Shown here: in pieces, positions 16,684-25,279 of the stretch
Layout of the letters: the number at the start of each line of letters is the position of its first letter
How positions within the stretch are numbered: position 1 is the stretch's first letter
NCBI GenBank assembly: GCA_010672785.1
Contig: JAAHFX010000018.1
Coordinates: forward strand, 1 to 42,404
Length of the DNA: 42,404 nucleotides
Source: Sphaerospermopsis sp. SIO1G1
GTDB lineage: Bacteria; Cyanobacteriota; Cyanobacteriia; Cyanobacteriales; Nostocaceae
Direction: 5' to 3'
Translations under genes and position numbers: made by a program
The notes under the pieces: model-generated
Databases searched by the model: none
Seen by the model: the letters and a program-made list of their open reading frames with translations, nothing else
Told to the model about the DNA's origin: nothing

Positions 16684-17859
16684 ATGAATAAAAATCCTTA
16701 TGCTTGGATAGAATCTTCTTTAGATACAATCCATCGGGCTAATTGGTATCGCTTTGTACAAACAGTTGATAGTCTTCCCGATGCAACTTTAATGTTATCA
16801 GGGCAAAAAGTAATTAATTTTGCTAGTAATGACTACCTAGGGTTAGCAGGAGATAAACGTTTACAACAATCAGCTATCCAAGCTATCCAAGCATTTGGTA
16901 CAGGTAGTACAGGTTCTCGGTTACTTAGTGGACATCGGCAATTACACAGAGACTTAGAACAAGCGATCGCATCTACCAAACAAACAGAGAATGCTGTAGT
17001 ATTTAGTTCTGGATATCTTGCTAATCTTGGTACAATTACTGCTATCGTCGGAAAGCGAGATTTAATTTTAGCTGATCAATACAACCATTCCAGTTTAAAA
17101 AACGGGGCAATTCTCAGCGGTGCAACCATCATTGAATATCCTCATTGTGATATTTCGACGTTGACAGCTAAGTTAAATCAAGAACGCCCAAAATACCGAC
17201 GTTGCTTAATTGCAACCGACAGCGTTTTTAGTATGGATGGTGATTTGTGTCCTCTTCCTCAACTTTTGGATCTCGCAGACGAGCATAGCTGTATGCTGCT
17301 GATAGATGAAGCACACGCTACAGGAGTAATGGGTAAAACGGGTGGTGGTTGTGCAGAGCATTTGGGCTGTACTGGGAGAGAGTTCATTCAGATAGGAACG
17401 TTGAGTAAAGCATTGGGAAGTCTTGGCGGTTATGTAGCAGGAAGCCACCAATTAATAGACTTTCTGAGAAACCGCGCTCCCAGTTGGATTTACACTACAG
17501 CCCTATCACCAGCAGATACAGCCGCTGCTCTGACAGCCATACAAATATTACAGCAAGAACCAGAACGCCGTCAGCAGTTATGGAAAAATGTTGATTATTT
17601 AAAATATTTAGTTACAAAAAATTTACCTAACTTAAAAACATTAGCGACGGAATCGCCTATCATTTGTTTTCAATTACCTAATGCAGATACTGCTGTAATT
17701 GTGGGAGAGAAATTTAAAGAGGCGGGAATTTTTGCACCTGCCATTCGCCCACCCACTGTACCAACAAGTCGAATTAGAATTACTATTATGGCTACTCATG
17801 AGCAGTCTCATCTTGAAAAGTTGGTGCAAGTGTTGGCAGAAATGAAAATAGGAATGTAG
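16684..17859 (+). CDS. bioF: 8-amino-7-oxononanoate synthase
   Basis: A 391-aa alpha-oxoamine synthase of full length. PLP-site residues are visible: D208 and H211 in LLIDEAHATGVMG, and the Schiff-base lysine K242 in GTLSKALGSLGG. Substrate-site motifs NFASNDYLGLAG and GTGSTGSRLLSGH fit BioF. It condenses pimeloyl-ACP/CoA with L-alanine in biotin synthesis. Related family members (KBL, ALAS, SPT) are less likely given the length and motif details. It is the third gene of the spp-ruvA-bioF run. No other biotin gene is present. Confidence 0.93.
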   Translation: MNKNPYAWIESSLDTIHRANWYRFVQTVDSLPDATLMLSGQKVINFASNDYLGLAGDKRLQQSAIQAIQAFGTGSTGSRLLSGHRQLHRDLEQAIASTKQTENAVVFSSGYLANLGTITAIVGKRDLILADQYNHSSLKNGAILSGATIIEYPHCDISTLTAKLNQERPKYRRCLIATDSVFSMDGDLCPLPQLLDLADEHSCMLLIDEAHATGVMGKTGGGCAEHLGCTGREFIQIGTLSKALGSLGGYVAGSHQLIDFLRNRAPSWIYTTALSPADTAAALTAIQILQQEPERRQQLWKNVDYLKYLVTKNLPNLKTLATESPIICFQLPNADTAVIVGEKFKEAGIFAPAIRPPTVPTSRIRITIMATHEQSHLEKLVQVLAEMKIGM

Positions 17860-17920
17860 ATTTTTGTAGAGTTACTTTTCTATTTAAGGTTTGTGGAAAA
17901 AGTGATCTGTAGAGACTAGG

Positions 17921-18036
17921 AAACAGTGAACAGTAAACAGTAAACAGTGAAAACTGAAAACTGAAAACTGAAAACTGAAAACTGATAACTGATAACTGAC
18001 AACTGACAACTGATAACTGATAACTGACAACTGACT
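17921..18036. repeat. Long heptamer array between convergent genes
   Basis: About sixteen units of changing sequence: aacagta, then aaactga, then taactga / caactga. It fills the gap between bioF and the DUF3386 gene and its right edge touches the latter's TAG stop (18035-18037). The stepwise change in unit sequence shows spread by local duplication. Confidence 0.92.
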
Positions 18037-18679
18037 AACCAAGTAACTCTAAATTAGAGAAAATAAACTCTTGGACAGCAATATTGCCATCAGTTTCAGT
18101 GCGAATTTCTCGACGGTTGAGAATGTAATAATTGCCTACTTTCTCATATTCGTCTGTAAACTCACTACGTCCACCTTTTTGAACACCAGTTTGTGGATCA
18201 TGATATACAGCATCGTAGGTATGAGATAGGTATCCTGCACCAGTATCGTGAATGCTAAAAGTGTTAATAGTCACAACAACTCCATGAATATGACGATGAA
18301 CAAGGGTAACTACATCATTACGGACTTTATATTTGTCACCAGCAGCTTTACCACTAACTAAAATTTCTACAGCACCAGTTTCATCAGTTTCGCCATAACT
18401 GAAAGTATTTTCACTATGACTTTGTTCAAAACTGCGACGAACACGGTGAACAGCAATTTCCCAAGCTTGGTTATGAATTGCTTTTTTTGCTGCTTCGTCT
18501 TCTACATCTAAAACTTCTGCTTTGAGTTTAGAGTCAATGTGAACTTTACCAGTTAATTTGTGGCCATCAATTTTATAAGTAATATCTGCGGTGAAACCAG
18601 GGAAATTTTGATCCCAAGTATAACGGTTTTGATACGCAGCCTGGAAAAGTTCTTGGGCTGAAATTTGTGTAGCTGTCAT
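18035..18679 (-). CDS. DUF3386 family protein
   Basis: A 214-aa soluble protein recognised as the cyanobacterial DUF3386 family (ELFQAAYQNRYTWDQNFPGF, DVVTLVHRHIHGVVVTINTF and GRSEFTDEYEKVGNYYILNR). It has no signal peptide or membrane segment, and the pattern is mainly beta-strand. Function is unknown. The start ATG has GAGG 9 nt upstream. It is divergent from the GAF-LuxR regulator across 103 bp, so regulation by that neighbour is possible but unproven. Confidence 0.85.
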   Translation of the reverse strand: MTATQISAQELFQAAYQNRYTWDQNFPGFTADITYKIDGHKLTGKVHIDSKLKAEVLDVEDEAAKKAIHNQAWEIAVHRVRRSFEQSHSENTFSYGETDETGAVEILVSGKAAGDKYKVRNDVVTLVHRHIHGVVVTINTFSIHDTGAGYLSHTYDAVYHDPQTGVQKGGRSEFTDEYEKVGNYYILNRREIRTETDGNIAVQEFIFSNLELLG

Positions 18680-18782
18680 GATGCTTATCCTCTGGTAAAA
18701 ATGAATAATAGCTTTTTATCTTTGATAATATTAAGATAGAGGCAAATATATAAATTCGCATAGTCCCCGACTGGGTACTTTT

Positions 18783-19451
18783 ATGACTAACACACTCCAT
18801 GCCATTTTTGAAGCGATCGCCAATGTTGATACTGAACAAGAATTAAAACAAGCCCTCACAGATACCATCGGCGAGCATTTTGGTGTGCAACATTGGGGTA
18901 TTTCTTTTCTAGATCATGGGTTATTAACAGAAATCGAAATTCCAGAAATTCCTGCGGTTTGTTTAGAAGCTAACCCCGTCGGTAGTTATGTTTTAGAACG
19001 CCACGCACCTACCCACGAACAATTAGTTTTATCCCCAGAAGATTGGAAAAATTTTTGTACTCGTCACGAACACGTTATGACTGGCCCGATAGTTTGTGAT
19101 GGTAAATTAGTAGGTACTTTAAATTTTGCCCGTGATCCTGGAAGTCCTTCTTTTAATAACAATGACTTGGCTGATTTAAGTGCTGTATGTATTCATTTGT
19201 CTGCAAAAATTGCAACTCTCCGCAGTCAACCTAAACCTCCTAAACCTATTGATTTACCTCTTACTCCCAGGGAATTGGAAATTGCGGAATTAGTAGCTCA
19301 AGGTTTAACAAATGGAGAAATTGGCACTCAACTTTGGATTACCCAAAATACTGTGAAACAAGCATTAAAAAGAATGTTTAAAAAGTTGGGAGTTTCAGCA
19401 AGGGCGGAAATGGTTGCTAAATTGCAAAGTCAGTTAATTCGTGATGTATAA
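18783..19451 (+). CDS. GAF-like sensor with LuxR-type HTH regulator
   Basis: A 222-aa transcription factor. Residues about 5-145 look like a GAF domain (FGVQHWGISFLDHG, GPIVCDGKLVGTLNFARDPG, DLADLSAVCIHLSAKIATL). Residues about 155-220 are a LuxR/FixJ helix-turn-helix (LTPRELEIAELVAQGLTNGE, then TQNTVKQALKRMFKKLGVSA). No phosphoacceptor receiver domain is present, so the signal is likely a small ligand or redox state bound by the GAF part (inference). It is divergent from the DUF3386 gene and convergent with mrpB; target genes are unknown. Confidence 0.88.
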   Translation: MTNTLHAIFEAIANVDTEQELKQALTDTIGEHFGVQHWGISFLDHGLLTEIEIPEIPAVCLEANPVGSYVLERHAPTHEQLVLSPEDWKNFCTRHEHVMTGPIVCDGKLVGTLNFARDPGSPSFNNNDLADLSAVCIHLSAKIATLRSQPKPPKPIDLPLTPRELEIAELVAQGLTNGEIGTQLWITQNTVKQALKRMFKKLGVSARAEMVAKLQSQLIRDV

Positions 19452-19454
19452 TTT

Positions 19455-19480
19455 TTAGTTTTAATTTAGGTTAAAACTAA
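19455..19480. terminator. Putative bidirectional terminator hairpin
   Basis: A perfect 10-bp stem TTAGTTTTAA / TTAAAACTAA with a 6-nt loop, just after the LuxR-type gene stop and in the convergent gap with mrpB. The stem is A/T-only, so strength is doubtful. Confidence 0.4.
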
Positions 19481-19587
19481 TTTCATTGTTATCTAACAAG
19501 ACTCCAGCGGTACAAACTGTTTCTTTATATTTCCTACTAATTGATGGGTAGGTTTTTGTAGCTATTAAAATTTTTCTTCTTGCCACA

Positions 19588-20319
19588 CTACAACAAACCA
19601 CGATAATGAATAAACATCAATAAAACAGCCCAAGAACCCAAAGCCACTTTAATAGCAACGAGAATATTTAAAATCGGTAAAATTCCTCCACTAAATAGCT
19701 CTCCTAATTGCCCATGTGGTAACTCTATTCCAATCAAAGTTAATACTGATAAAATAATAAAAATAACAACCGAAACTTTCTCCCATTTTGCCGCGTGCCA
19801 ACTTTTATAAATATCCTGCATCCAATGATAAGAAGAAGTAATTGCTATTAACCCAATAGCTGTTCCACCCGCTACACCAGCAGCAAAACCACCTCCAGGG
19901 CTTAAATGTCCTCTAATAGCTAATTCTATGCCAACTATAGCTGTAATTGTTGCCCCTAAACGAGCTAAAATAATAGATGGTTGATCGTTGAATTGATAGA
20001 TAGTACAGGAAGGATTTTCATTAGCAAGTAAATAATTACAACCTAGAATTGACACACTAAATACAATTACTTCCATGATCGTATCATAGAGTCTATTTCT
20101 AAATAAAATCCCTGATACAGCATTCGGAACACCACTTTCTGTAGATACTGTTTCCGCAATGGAAATATCTAAAAACACTATCCCTGATAATGCTTCAGGA
20201 ATACCATTATCAATAACTTTTTTCAGAATAGAAATATCTGATAAATTAGATTCAGCTTCAGGCATGAATAATATTTTAATAAACAAAGCTATTCCAGCTA
20301 AAATATAAACCCATTTCAT
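19588..20319 (-). CDS. mrpB: Mrp antiporter subunit B
   Basis: A 243-aa membrane protein, last gene of the mrp operon. The C-terminal half (about residues 115-243) is the MnhB domain: ARLGATITAIVGIELAIRGH followed by SPGGGFAAGVAGG, and IELPHGQLGELFSGGILPIL. The N-terminal part carries GVPNAVSGILFRNRLYDTIM, similar to the MbhE/MbhD-linked region seen fused to MrpB in cyanobacteria. It forms part of the hetero-oligomeric cation/proton antiporter in the membrane. There is a 74-bp gap from the preceding gene. Confidence 0.88.
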   Translation of the reverse strand: MKWVYILAGIALFIKILFMPEAESNLSDISILKKVIDNGIPEALSGIVFLDISIAETVSTESGVPNAVSGILFRNRLYDTIMEVIVFSVSILGCNYLLANENPSCTIYQFNDQPSIILARLGATITAIVGIELAIRGHLSPGGGFAAGVAGGTAIGLIAITSSYHWMQDIYKSWHAAKWEKVSVVIFIILSVLTLIGIELPHGQLGELFSGGILPILNILVAIKVALGSWAVLLMFIHYRGLL

Positions 20320-20393
20320 AAATGCTTCTCCCTTAATTATTACTAAATTTTTACTAGTTTAATTATCAATTGATATTGATTCAAACGCTGATA

Positions 20394-20948
20394 TTAAATT
20401 TCTACATAACTTAGACTCGTTTTTTGTGATAAAATTTCAGTCTCCATAATGTTATAAATACGCTGAACTCTAATAGCAGTTTGATAAGAAGTTTCTTCTG
20501 GTTTACTGCTTTCTATTAATGGCGCACAGGTGGCATGAACTTCTTTTTCTGCTAGTGCCTTTTCTAAACATTGATAAGTGGCGTAATGTACAAGTTCCAC
20601 ACGCATATAATGTTGTTTAAAAATGCGGCGAAAATCAGCAATAATTTCCTGAAAACTACTATGTTGATTTTCTTCAATTTCTTCATGTTCAATCACTCCC
20701 AATCTTAAAACTAAGGAAGAACGTACAGCTACCACATATAAAGTAACTGATAGCATTGTTCCCATTAATGCTTCTGTTAAAGCTACATCAGCCGCACCTA
20801 AAATGGCATCTACTATAACTGCTACAGCACCCAAAATACCACGAATTACTAAAGCATGATAGGGGTTAACTTGAGTTACCAACATCACAGATGTTAAAGG
20901 TAACATAGCAATAATGATATAAAGATAGGAATCATAGGTTTCATTCAT
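20394..20948 (-). CDS. mrpA: Short MrpA-like (MbhD/DUF4040) subunit
   Basis: A 184-aa protein. Residues about 8-85 hold three helices with NPYHALVIRGILGAVAVIVD and DVALTEALMGTMLSVTLYV, the DUF4040/MbhD unit that in other bacteria is the C-terminal part of the large MrpA. The remaining 100 residues are soluble and charged, with no recognised fold. The large proton-channel part of MrpA (NuoL-like) is absent, as I recall for Anabaena mrp operons, where this short gene is still named mrpA. It overlaps mrpG by 8 nt. Confidence 0.8.
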   Translation of the reverse strand: MNETYDSYLYIIIAMLPLTSVMLVTQVNPYHALVIRGILGAVAVIVDAILGAADVALTEALMGTMLSVTLYVVAVRSSLVLRLGVIEHEEIEENQHSSFQEIIADFRRIFKQHYMRVELVHYATYQCLEKALAEKEVHATCAPLIESSKPEETSYQTAIRVQRIYNIMETEILSQKTSLSYVEI

Positions 20949-21219
20949 TTTCTACCTCCTTGGTTGAACAAAATGCTAATACATAACCCAACATAGTATT
21001 CCAAAGTGCTAAGGAAATTATACCTAAAATAAGTAATGGCCATTCATTCGGTATTTTTAATAATAATCCCACAATGATGATCATTGAACCCAAAGTATCA
21101 GCAACAGAAAGTCCATGTAATTTGAATAATACGGATCTGTTACCTAGTAGGTGAAAAGTTCCCCAAAACCAAAAAATAATGCCTATAATGATGAAGGTAT
21201 AACTAAGAAAATTGATCAT
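20941..21219 (-). CDS. mrpG: Mrp antiporter subunit G
   Basis: A 92-aa protein with three helices typical of MnhG/MrpG: FLSYTFIIIGIIFWFWGTFH, the motif KLHGLSVADTLGSMIIIVGL (matching the HA...DTLG family signature) and LILGIISLALWNTMLGYVLA. It is a small structural subunit of the Mrp complex. It starts 128 bp after mrpF and its end overlaps the next gene by 8 nt. Confidence 0.9.
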   Translation of the reverse strand: MINFLSYTFIIIGIIFWFWGTFHLLGNRSVLFKLHGLSVADTLGSMIIIVGLLLKIPNEWPLLILGIISLALWNTMLGYVLAFCSTKEVENE

Positions 21220-21347
21220 ATAAAATGCCTATTTAAGTGAAATGTAAATTAAATGATTGTGAAAATGAAATAAGTAAGTTTTAGTATAGCTTGTCGAGTC
21301 ATTATATCTGACTCCTGACTTCTGACTTCTATCATTCTTACTTAAAT

Positions 21348-21608
21348 TTATGATACTTCGCTTAATCTTCTCAGAATATGAGCTAATAACATAAACCCAG
21401 CATTTCCTACACTTAAAATAATCACACCAACTACACCAATCATCCAATCATCTCGTAAAATAGAGACCACTATGACCATAATAGATACCTTGCTAGAAAT
21501 ACTCCCAAAAGCTAACATTTTCTGCCAAGTATCATCGCTTTTCCAAGCTTCATAGATTGGTATTAGTAAGGCTAATATCATTAACATCATGACTATTTCT
21601 AAGTTCAT
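21348..21608 (-). CDS. mrpF: Mrp antiporter subunit F
   Basis: An 86-aa protein with three helices: NLEIVMMLMILALLIPIYEA, SSKVSIMVIVVSILRD and MIGVVGVIILSVGNAGFMLL, as in MnhF/MrpF. ATG at 21608 is preferred (AAGGAG 11 nt upstream); an upstream ATG at 21650 would add 14 charged residues unlike the family. Either way it lies inside the 3' part of mrpE, overlapping by 59 nt. Confidence 0.85.
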   Translation of the reverse strand: MNLEIVMMLMILALLIPIYEAWKSDDTWQKMLAFGSISSKVSIMVIVVSILRDDWMIGVVGVIILSVGNAGFMLLAHILRRLSEVS

Positions 21609-21996
21609 TTTCTTTATTTCTCCTTCTTTTTCTAATTTCGTGGACTTCATACCAGCCTTCTTCGTGGTATTTTAAAACGATAGTTTTTGGTGTAAAGGTA
21701 ATCAAGAATATATCTAGGAAAATAAGAGGTAGTGATCTCTTTTTTTTTACCTTTTCCATCACTATTTCTTCGTGGTGGTGGGGATGCAGCATAATTTCAA
21801 ATGCTTCTTTAAAAGCAATGGGAATAGCTGCAATAATTTTCATAATTACTCTCAACCATTCTTGCAATTTTTCTGGTGATGTATAACCACGAGGTAAAAT
21901 TAGGGCAATCATAACGCCGATGATAATATTGGTAATACTCAGATCAGAGGTGAGTAAAAACCAAATTGACAATCGTAAAATTAAGCTACCTACCAT
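21550..21996 (-). CDS. mrpE: Mrp antiporter subunit E
   Basis: A 148-aa protein of MnhE/MrpE type: helices at LILRLSIWFLLTSDLSITNI and IIIGVMIALILPRG, and the later conserved IFLDIFLITFTPKTIVLKYH and GWYEVHEIRKR. A His-rich loop (LHPHHHEE) and a Lys-rich segment follow the second helix. ATG at 21996 is chosen: it overlaps the mrpD stop by 7 nt, whereas a TTG at 22011 would add five residues. The tail after about residue 120 is long and polar and overlaps mrpF by 59 nt. Confidence 0.87.
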   Translation of the reverse strand: MVGSLILRLSIWFLLTSDLSITNIIIGVMIALILPRGYTSPEKLQEWLRVIMKIIAAIPIAFKEAFEIMLHPHHHEEIVMEKVKKKRSLPLIFLDIFLITFTPKTIVLKYHEEGWYEVHEIRKRRRNKENELRNSHDVNDISLTNTNL

Positions 21997-23426
21997 GCGA
22001 ATACCATCCAAAATAGTAGAATTAACGTTAAACTCATCACCCCAACTAAATGCTCAATTTTTTCAAAGACACGGGGAATATAAACTGTGCCTTTTTTAAT
22101 CACAAAATGATAAATTAACCAACCAATAGCTATAGTTATTAATGCTTTGACAATTTTATCTGAACTGTAGGCTTCTAAGTATACAATATTTCCTACAAAT
22201 AAACCAGAGATTAATAATATTACAGCCATCCAAAAACCAGGTTTGGTTTTGATTTCTACTTCTTGATTGTGGGGTAAAAAAATAAACTTAGCAAAAGAAA
22301 TAGTAGTACCTACTCCAGCAATATTCATTAATATTTCTTGCCAATCTAACAAATATGTAGTTGTCAATGCTTTAGATCCAAACCCAGCTAATAAAGGGAA
22401 TCCAGAAATAGATAGACTAGAGATAAGTAAAGGTATCCAAATTTTTGTACTTATAGGTTGATATTTTAGTTCTTTAAAATTCCGACTAGGTAAAGAACCA
22501 GCCATCAAAAATAAAGATGATTTAACAAGTCCATGAGTCATGGCGTAAAAACCACCTACTGCTGGTGCAGCGAGAATAAAGCCTAACTGGGAAATTGTAT
22601 GAAAGGCTAACATTCTTTTTGTATCCTTCTCAAAAATTGCATAGGATACACCCATTAAGGCAGTACCAACACCGAAAATTCTGACTATATTTTCTATGTC
22701 TTCGGAGATGAAAGCACAACGTAATAAAGGTAAAACACTGGCTTTAACAACAACTCCTGATAGTAAAGCAGATACTGGTGTTTCTGATTCAGAATGGGTT
22801 AAAGGTAGCCATAAACCAGATACGAAAATTCCCCCTTTAATTAATAATCCTATAAAAATTAATGCTAATGCTTCTGGGGGTGAATCTACTAAACCAGCAA
22901 AGTTAAAAGAATGATGCTTTTCATATACCAGTGCTGCACCAACCAAATAGAACAACATAGCGATATTGCTAATAAACAGATAGCGTAACCCTACCCAAAT
23001 CGAGCGATCGCTACGAGAATAAGCAATTAATAAAAAAGCTGCTATACCACTAACTTCTAAAGCTACATATAAACTAATAAAATCTGCACAAATAAACGCC
23101 GCATTTAAACTACCATGAATAATCAGGGTTTGAGCATAGAAAAAATATGTTTTATCACTACGCCAACAGTAAATAATTACCGCTGCTGTAACTATTGCAT
23201 TAGTTAAAATAAAATAAGCACTCAGCTGATCTGCTACTAGTCTAACGCCAAAATTATCTAATAAATTTAGCTTGATGGGTGATGATTCTAAAAATAGTTG
23301 TGCAGAATAAGCAGCAGAAGCAAGCGCTCCCCATAATGCCAAATGGCGATTAATTCTGGGAACTAAAAAAATTGTAAAACCTAATAAAAACGGAATTGCA
23401 ACCCAAACAATTGTAATTTGATTCAT
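21990..23426 (-). CDS. mrpD: Mrp antiporter subunit D (NuoN/NuoM-like)
   Basis: A 478-aa polytopic protein with about 14 helices. Marks of the proton-pumping antiporter family are visible: the helix-5 Glu in SLYVALEVSGIAAFLLIAY, the lysine-bearing helix near GLWLPLTHSESETPVSALLS, then GVVVKASVLPLLR and KDTKRMLAFHTISQLGFIL. It is the presumed ion-translocating core of the complex, especially as no full-length MrpA is encoded here. The start lies 5 nt after the mrpC stop; the end overlaps mrpE. Confidence 0.94.
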   Translation of the reverse strand: MNQITIVWVAIPFLLGFTIFLVPRINRHLALWGALASAAYSAQLFLESSPIKLNLLDNFGVRLVADQLSAYFILTNAIVTAAVIIYCWRSDKTYFFYAQTLIIHGSLNAAFICADFISLYVALEVSGIAAFLLIAYSRSDRSIWVGLRYLFISNIAMLFYLVGAALVYEKHHSFNFAGLVDSPPEALALIFIGLLIKGGIFVSGLWLPLTHSESETPVSALLSGVVVKASVLPLLRCAFISEDIENIVRIFGVGTALMGVSYAIFEKDTKRMLAFHTISQLGFILAAPAVGGFYAMTHGLVKSSLFLMAGSLPSRNFKELKYQPISTKIWIPLLISSLSISGFPLLAGFGSKALTTTYLLDWQEILMNIAGVGTTISFAKFIFLPHNQEVEIKTKPGFWMAVILLISGLFVGNIVYLEAYSSDKIVKALITIAIGWLIYHFVIKKGTVYIPRVFEKIEHLVGVMSLTLILLFWMVFAW

Positions 23427-23431
23427 GGCAT

Positions 23432-23767
23432 TTAGGGCGTGTTATTTTTCTCTATTTCGCTGCTTTCTAAAGTGGGATTATCCCTGGCTAATTTCATCAC
23501 TCCAACTAGCATTAAAGCCTGAATGGAAAAGCCAATCACAATAGCGGTTAAAATCACAGCTTGGGGAACAGGATCAGCATAGGTAGCTTTTTTACCCTCA
23601 GTAATGATGGGGGTTAATAAACCCTCGACTGATGCAATCAATACATAAAAGGCAATTACACCTGTACTCATCACATCCATAGAGACAATTTTCATTACCA
23701 GGTTTTTCTTGAGGATGATGCCGAAAAATCCACATAATATCGTTGCCAGTACACACGCTTCTAGCAC
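23432..23767 (-). CDS. mrpC: Mrp antiporter subunit C (NuoK-like)
   Basis: A 111-aa protein with three helices: ACVLATILCGFFGIILKKNL, VMSTGVIAFYVLIAS and DPVPQAVILTAIVIGFSIQA. The DPVPQAVILTAIVIG segment is the strongest MnhC/NuoK signature. First gene of the seven-gene mrp operon. The gene product partners MrpD. The promoter should lie in 23768-23951, shared with the divergent AAA-like gene. Confidence 0.93.
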   Translation of the reverse strand: MLEACVLATILCGFFGIILKKNLVMKIVSMDVMSTGVIAFYVLIASVEGLLTPIITEGKKATYADPVPQAVILTAIVIGFSIQALMLVGVMKLARDNPTLESSEIEKNNTP

Positions 23768-23873
23768 AGTAATTACCTACGGTTTAGGGATAAGAAATAC
23801 ACACTTGACTGATAAAACCAGTTGGGAATTTACAGATAAGTTTGTGAAACTTACTTAAAGTGTTAGATTATTA

Positions 23874-23913
23874 TTAGCACGAATCTTTAGTGCTAAATTG
23901 TAATCAGCACTAA
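23874..23913. promoter_or_regulatory. Candidate operator with repeated TTAGCAC/GTGCTAA
   Basis: TTAGCAC (23874-23880), 9-nt spacer, GTGCTAA (23890-23896) form a perfect 7-bp inverted repeat; a further agcactaa follows at 23906-23913. It sits between mrpC and the divergent AAA-like gene. Arms resemble CIRCE, but the spacing is wrong, so the binding protein is unknown. Confidence 0.35.
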
Positions 23914-23951
23914 GAATTTCTGATGATAATCATAATTGTACCAAATGATTT

Positions 23952-25079
23952 ATGCCACCTTTAACAGCACCAAACCCAAATCAAGAACAAAGCGCAGTAG
24001 ATTTGAATTTGTTTACTTCCCTACAGCTAATAGGCCGTTCTAAAGAGTTTGAGCAGATTGTGGAAATACTTGCCCAGGATGGTGATTTATTGATTACTGG
24101 TGTTCCTGGTAGTGGTAGACGCACCTTGGTGAAAATGGCGGCTAAGGAAGTCAGTGCGGTTGTTTTAGATATAGATTGTATTCGGGCTACAGATGGAGAA
24201 AGATTTATACAATTACTCACGGAAGCCATTAACCAAAATTGGACTTCAGCACAAATTGCCAATTGGGTAAAGACAACTGGGAGTAATTTTTTTATTGTTA
24301 ATGCTGAAGATAAACTAAAATTATTACGGCCTCTCAATAAAAAGCAGCTATGGCAAGCATTTATCATACTGCTTGAACTCTTAGAAATTATGGCTAATTC
24401 CTTAGAACAAAGAATAGTTTTGATTTTGCAGAGTTCTCCACATTTGCGTTCCTGGGATCGTCAGAGTTTATGGGAATTAACTTTAAGGAATAAAATTAAA
24501 TCCCATCCTCATGTTAGTTACGTTTTATTAGCAACAATAGCTGAAAAGAATCACCATCAAGATGATAGTATTTATTCTCTCACCCAGATCCAATTAGTAC
24601 CTCTATCAAGAGATGTTTTAGCATTATGGACAAGGGAAATATTACACACAGAAGACTTGAAATTTGACCCCCATTCTCAAGCATTAACTATTTTTTTGGA
24701 TGCTGTACAAGGTAATATTGGTGATGCTACTGCTTTAATTCGCCGCTTAATTACTTTACGACATCCCCAACGTTTAATTACTGAAAGACAAGTAAAACAA
24801 GTCATTGAAGATATTTTAAAAGATTTATCCATAACCTATGAATCTTTGTTAATGTTATTACCCCCTAGTCAAATACATTTGTTAGAATCTTTAGCTGTTG
24901 ATCCTACAGATAAACCCCAAAGCAAAGAATACATCCAAAAACATGGGTTATCTAGGGGTGGAAGTTTACAAGGTGCGCTAACTGGTTTACAACATAAAGG
25001 CTTAATTTATAGTGCAGAACAAGGTTATCGTTTAGCCTTACCTTTATTAGCTTTATGGTTAAAACAAAGACTAATTTAA
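23952..25079 (+). CDS. AAA/Orc1-like protein with degenerate Walker A
   Basis: A 375-aa protein with the layout of Orc1/MoxR-like STAND-type ATPases: sensor-lead SLQLIGRSKEFEQIVEIL, P-loop-like GVPGSGRRTLV (about residues 50-60), a beta-strand ending in FFIVNAEDK (about 113-121) in the Walker B position, and a C-terminal winged-helix-like region (about 310-370, LLESLAVDPTD onward and GALTGLQHKGLIYSAEQGYR). The usual GK[S/T] of Walker A reads G-R-R-T, and Walker B lacks the hhhhDE pattern, so ATP use may be weak or lost. It is divergent from mrpC. Function is unknown. Confidence 0.75.
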   Translation: MPPLTAPNPNQEQSAVDLNLFTSLQLIGRSKEFEQIVEILAQDGDLLITGVPGSGRRTLVKMAAKEVSAVVLDIDCIRATDGERFIQLLTEAINQNWTSAQIANWVKTTGSNFFIVNAEDKLKLLRPLNKKQLWQAFIILLELLEIMANSLEQRIVLILQSSPHLRSWDRQSLWELTLRNKIKSHPHVSYVLLATIAEKNHHQDDSIYSLTQIQLVPLSRDVLALWTREILHTEDLKFDPHSQALTIFLDAVQGNIGDATALIRRLITLRHPQRLITERQVKQVIEDILKDLSITYESLLMLLPPSQIHLLESLAVDPTDKPQSKEYIQKHGLSRGGSLQGALTGLQHKGLIYSAEQGYRLALPLLALWLKQRLI

Positions 25080-25279
25080 AGAGGTAATAAAATATACTAT
25101 GCTTAGTTTGATACTTATAGGGGATTTGAAAATTTTTGCATAGATTGCATAGATACAGAAAATTATCACTAAGCACTCAGATTTGATATTATCACTGATG
25201 ACATTGACCATTTGTATCCTTACATATTTTGGATTTTACTAATTGTGTATAATAGCGATAAGCCAATGGAGTAACTATT

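Noticed and set aside
21229..21447. 72-aa minus-strand ORF between mrpF and mrpG
   Set aside because: It overlaps the mrpF 3' end in another frame, has no known domain, and its sequence is not membrane-like as its neighbours are.
23874..23896. CIRCE element (HrcA operator)
   Set aside because: Arms match TTAGCAC/GTGCTAA, but the inner TC/GA bases and the 9-bp spacer placement of CIRCE are absent, and neighbours are not chaperone genes.
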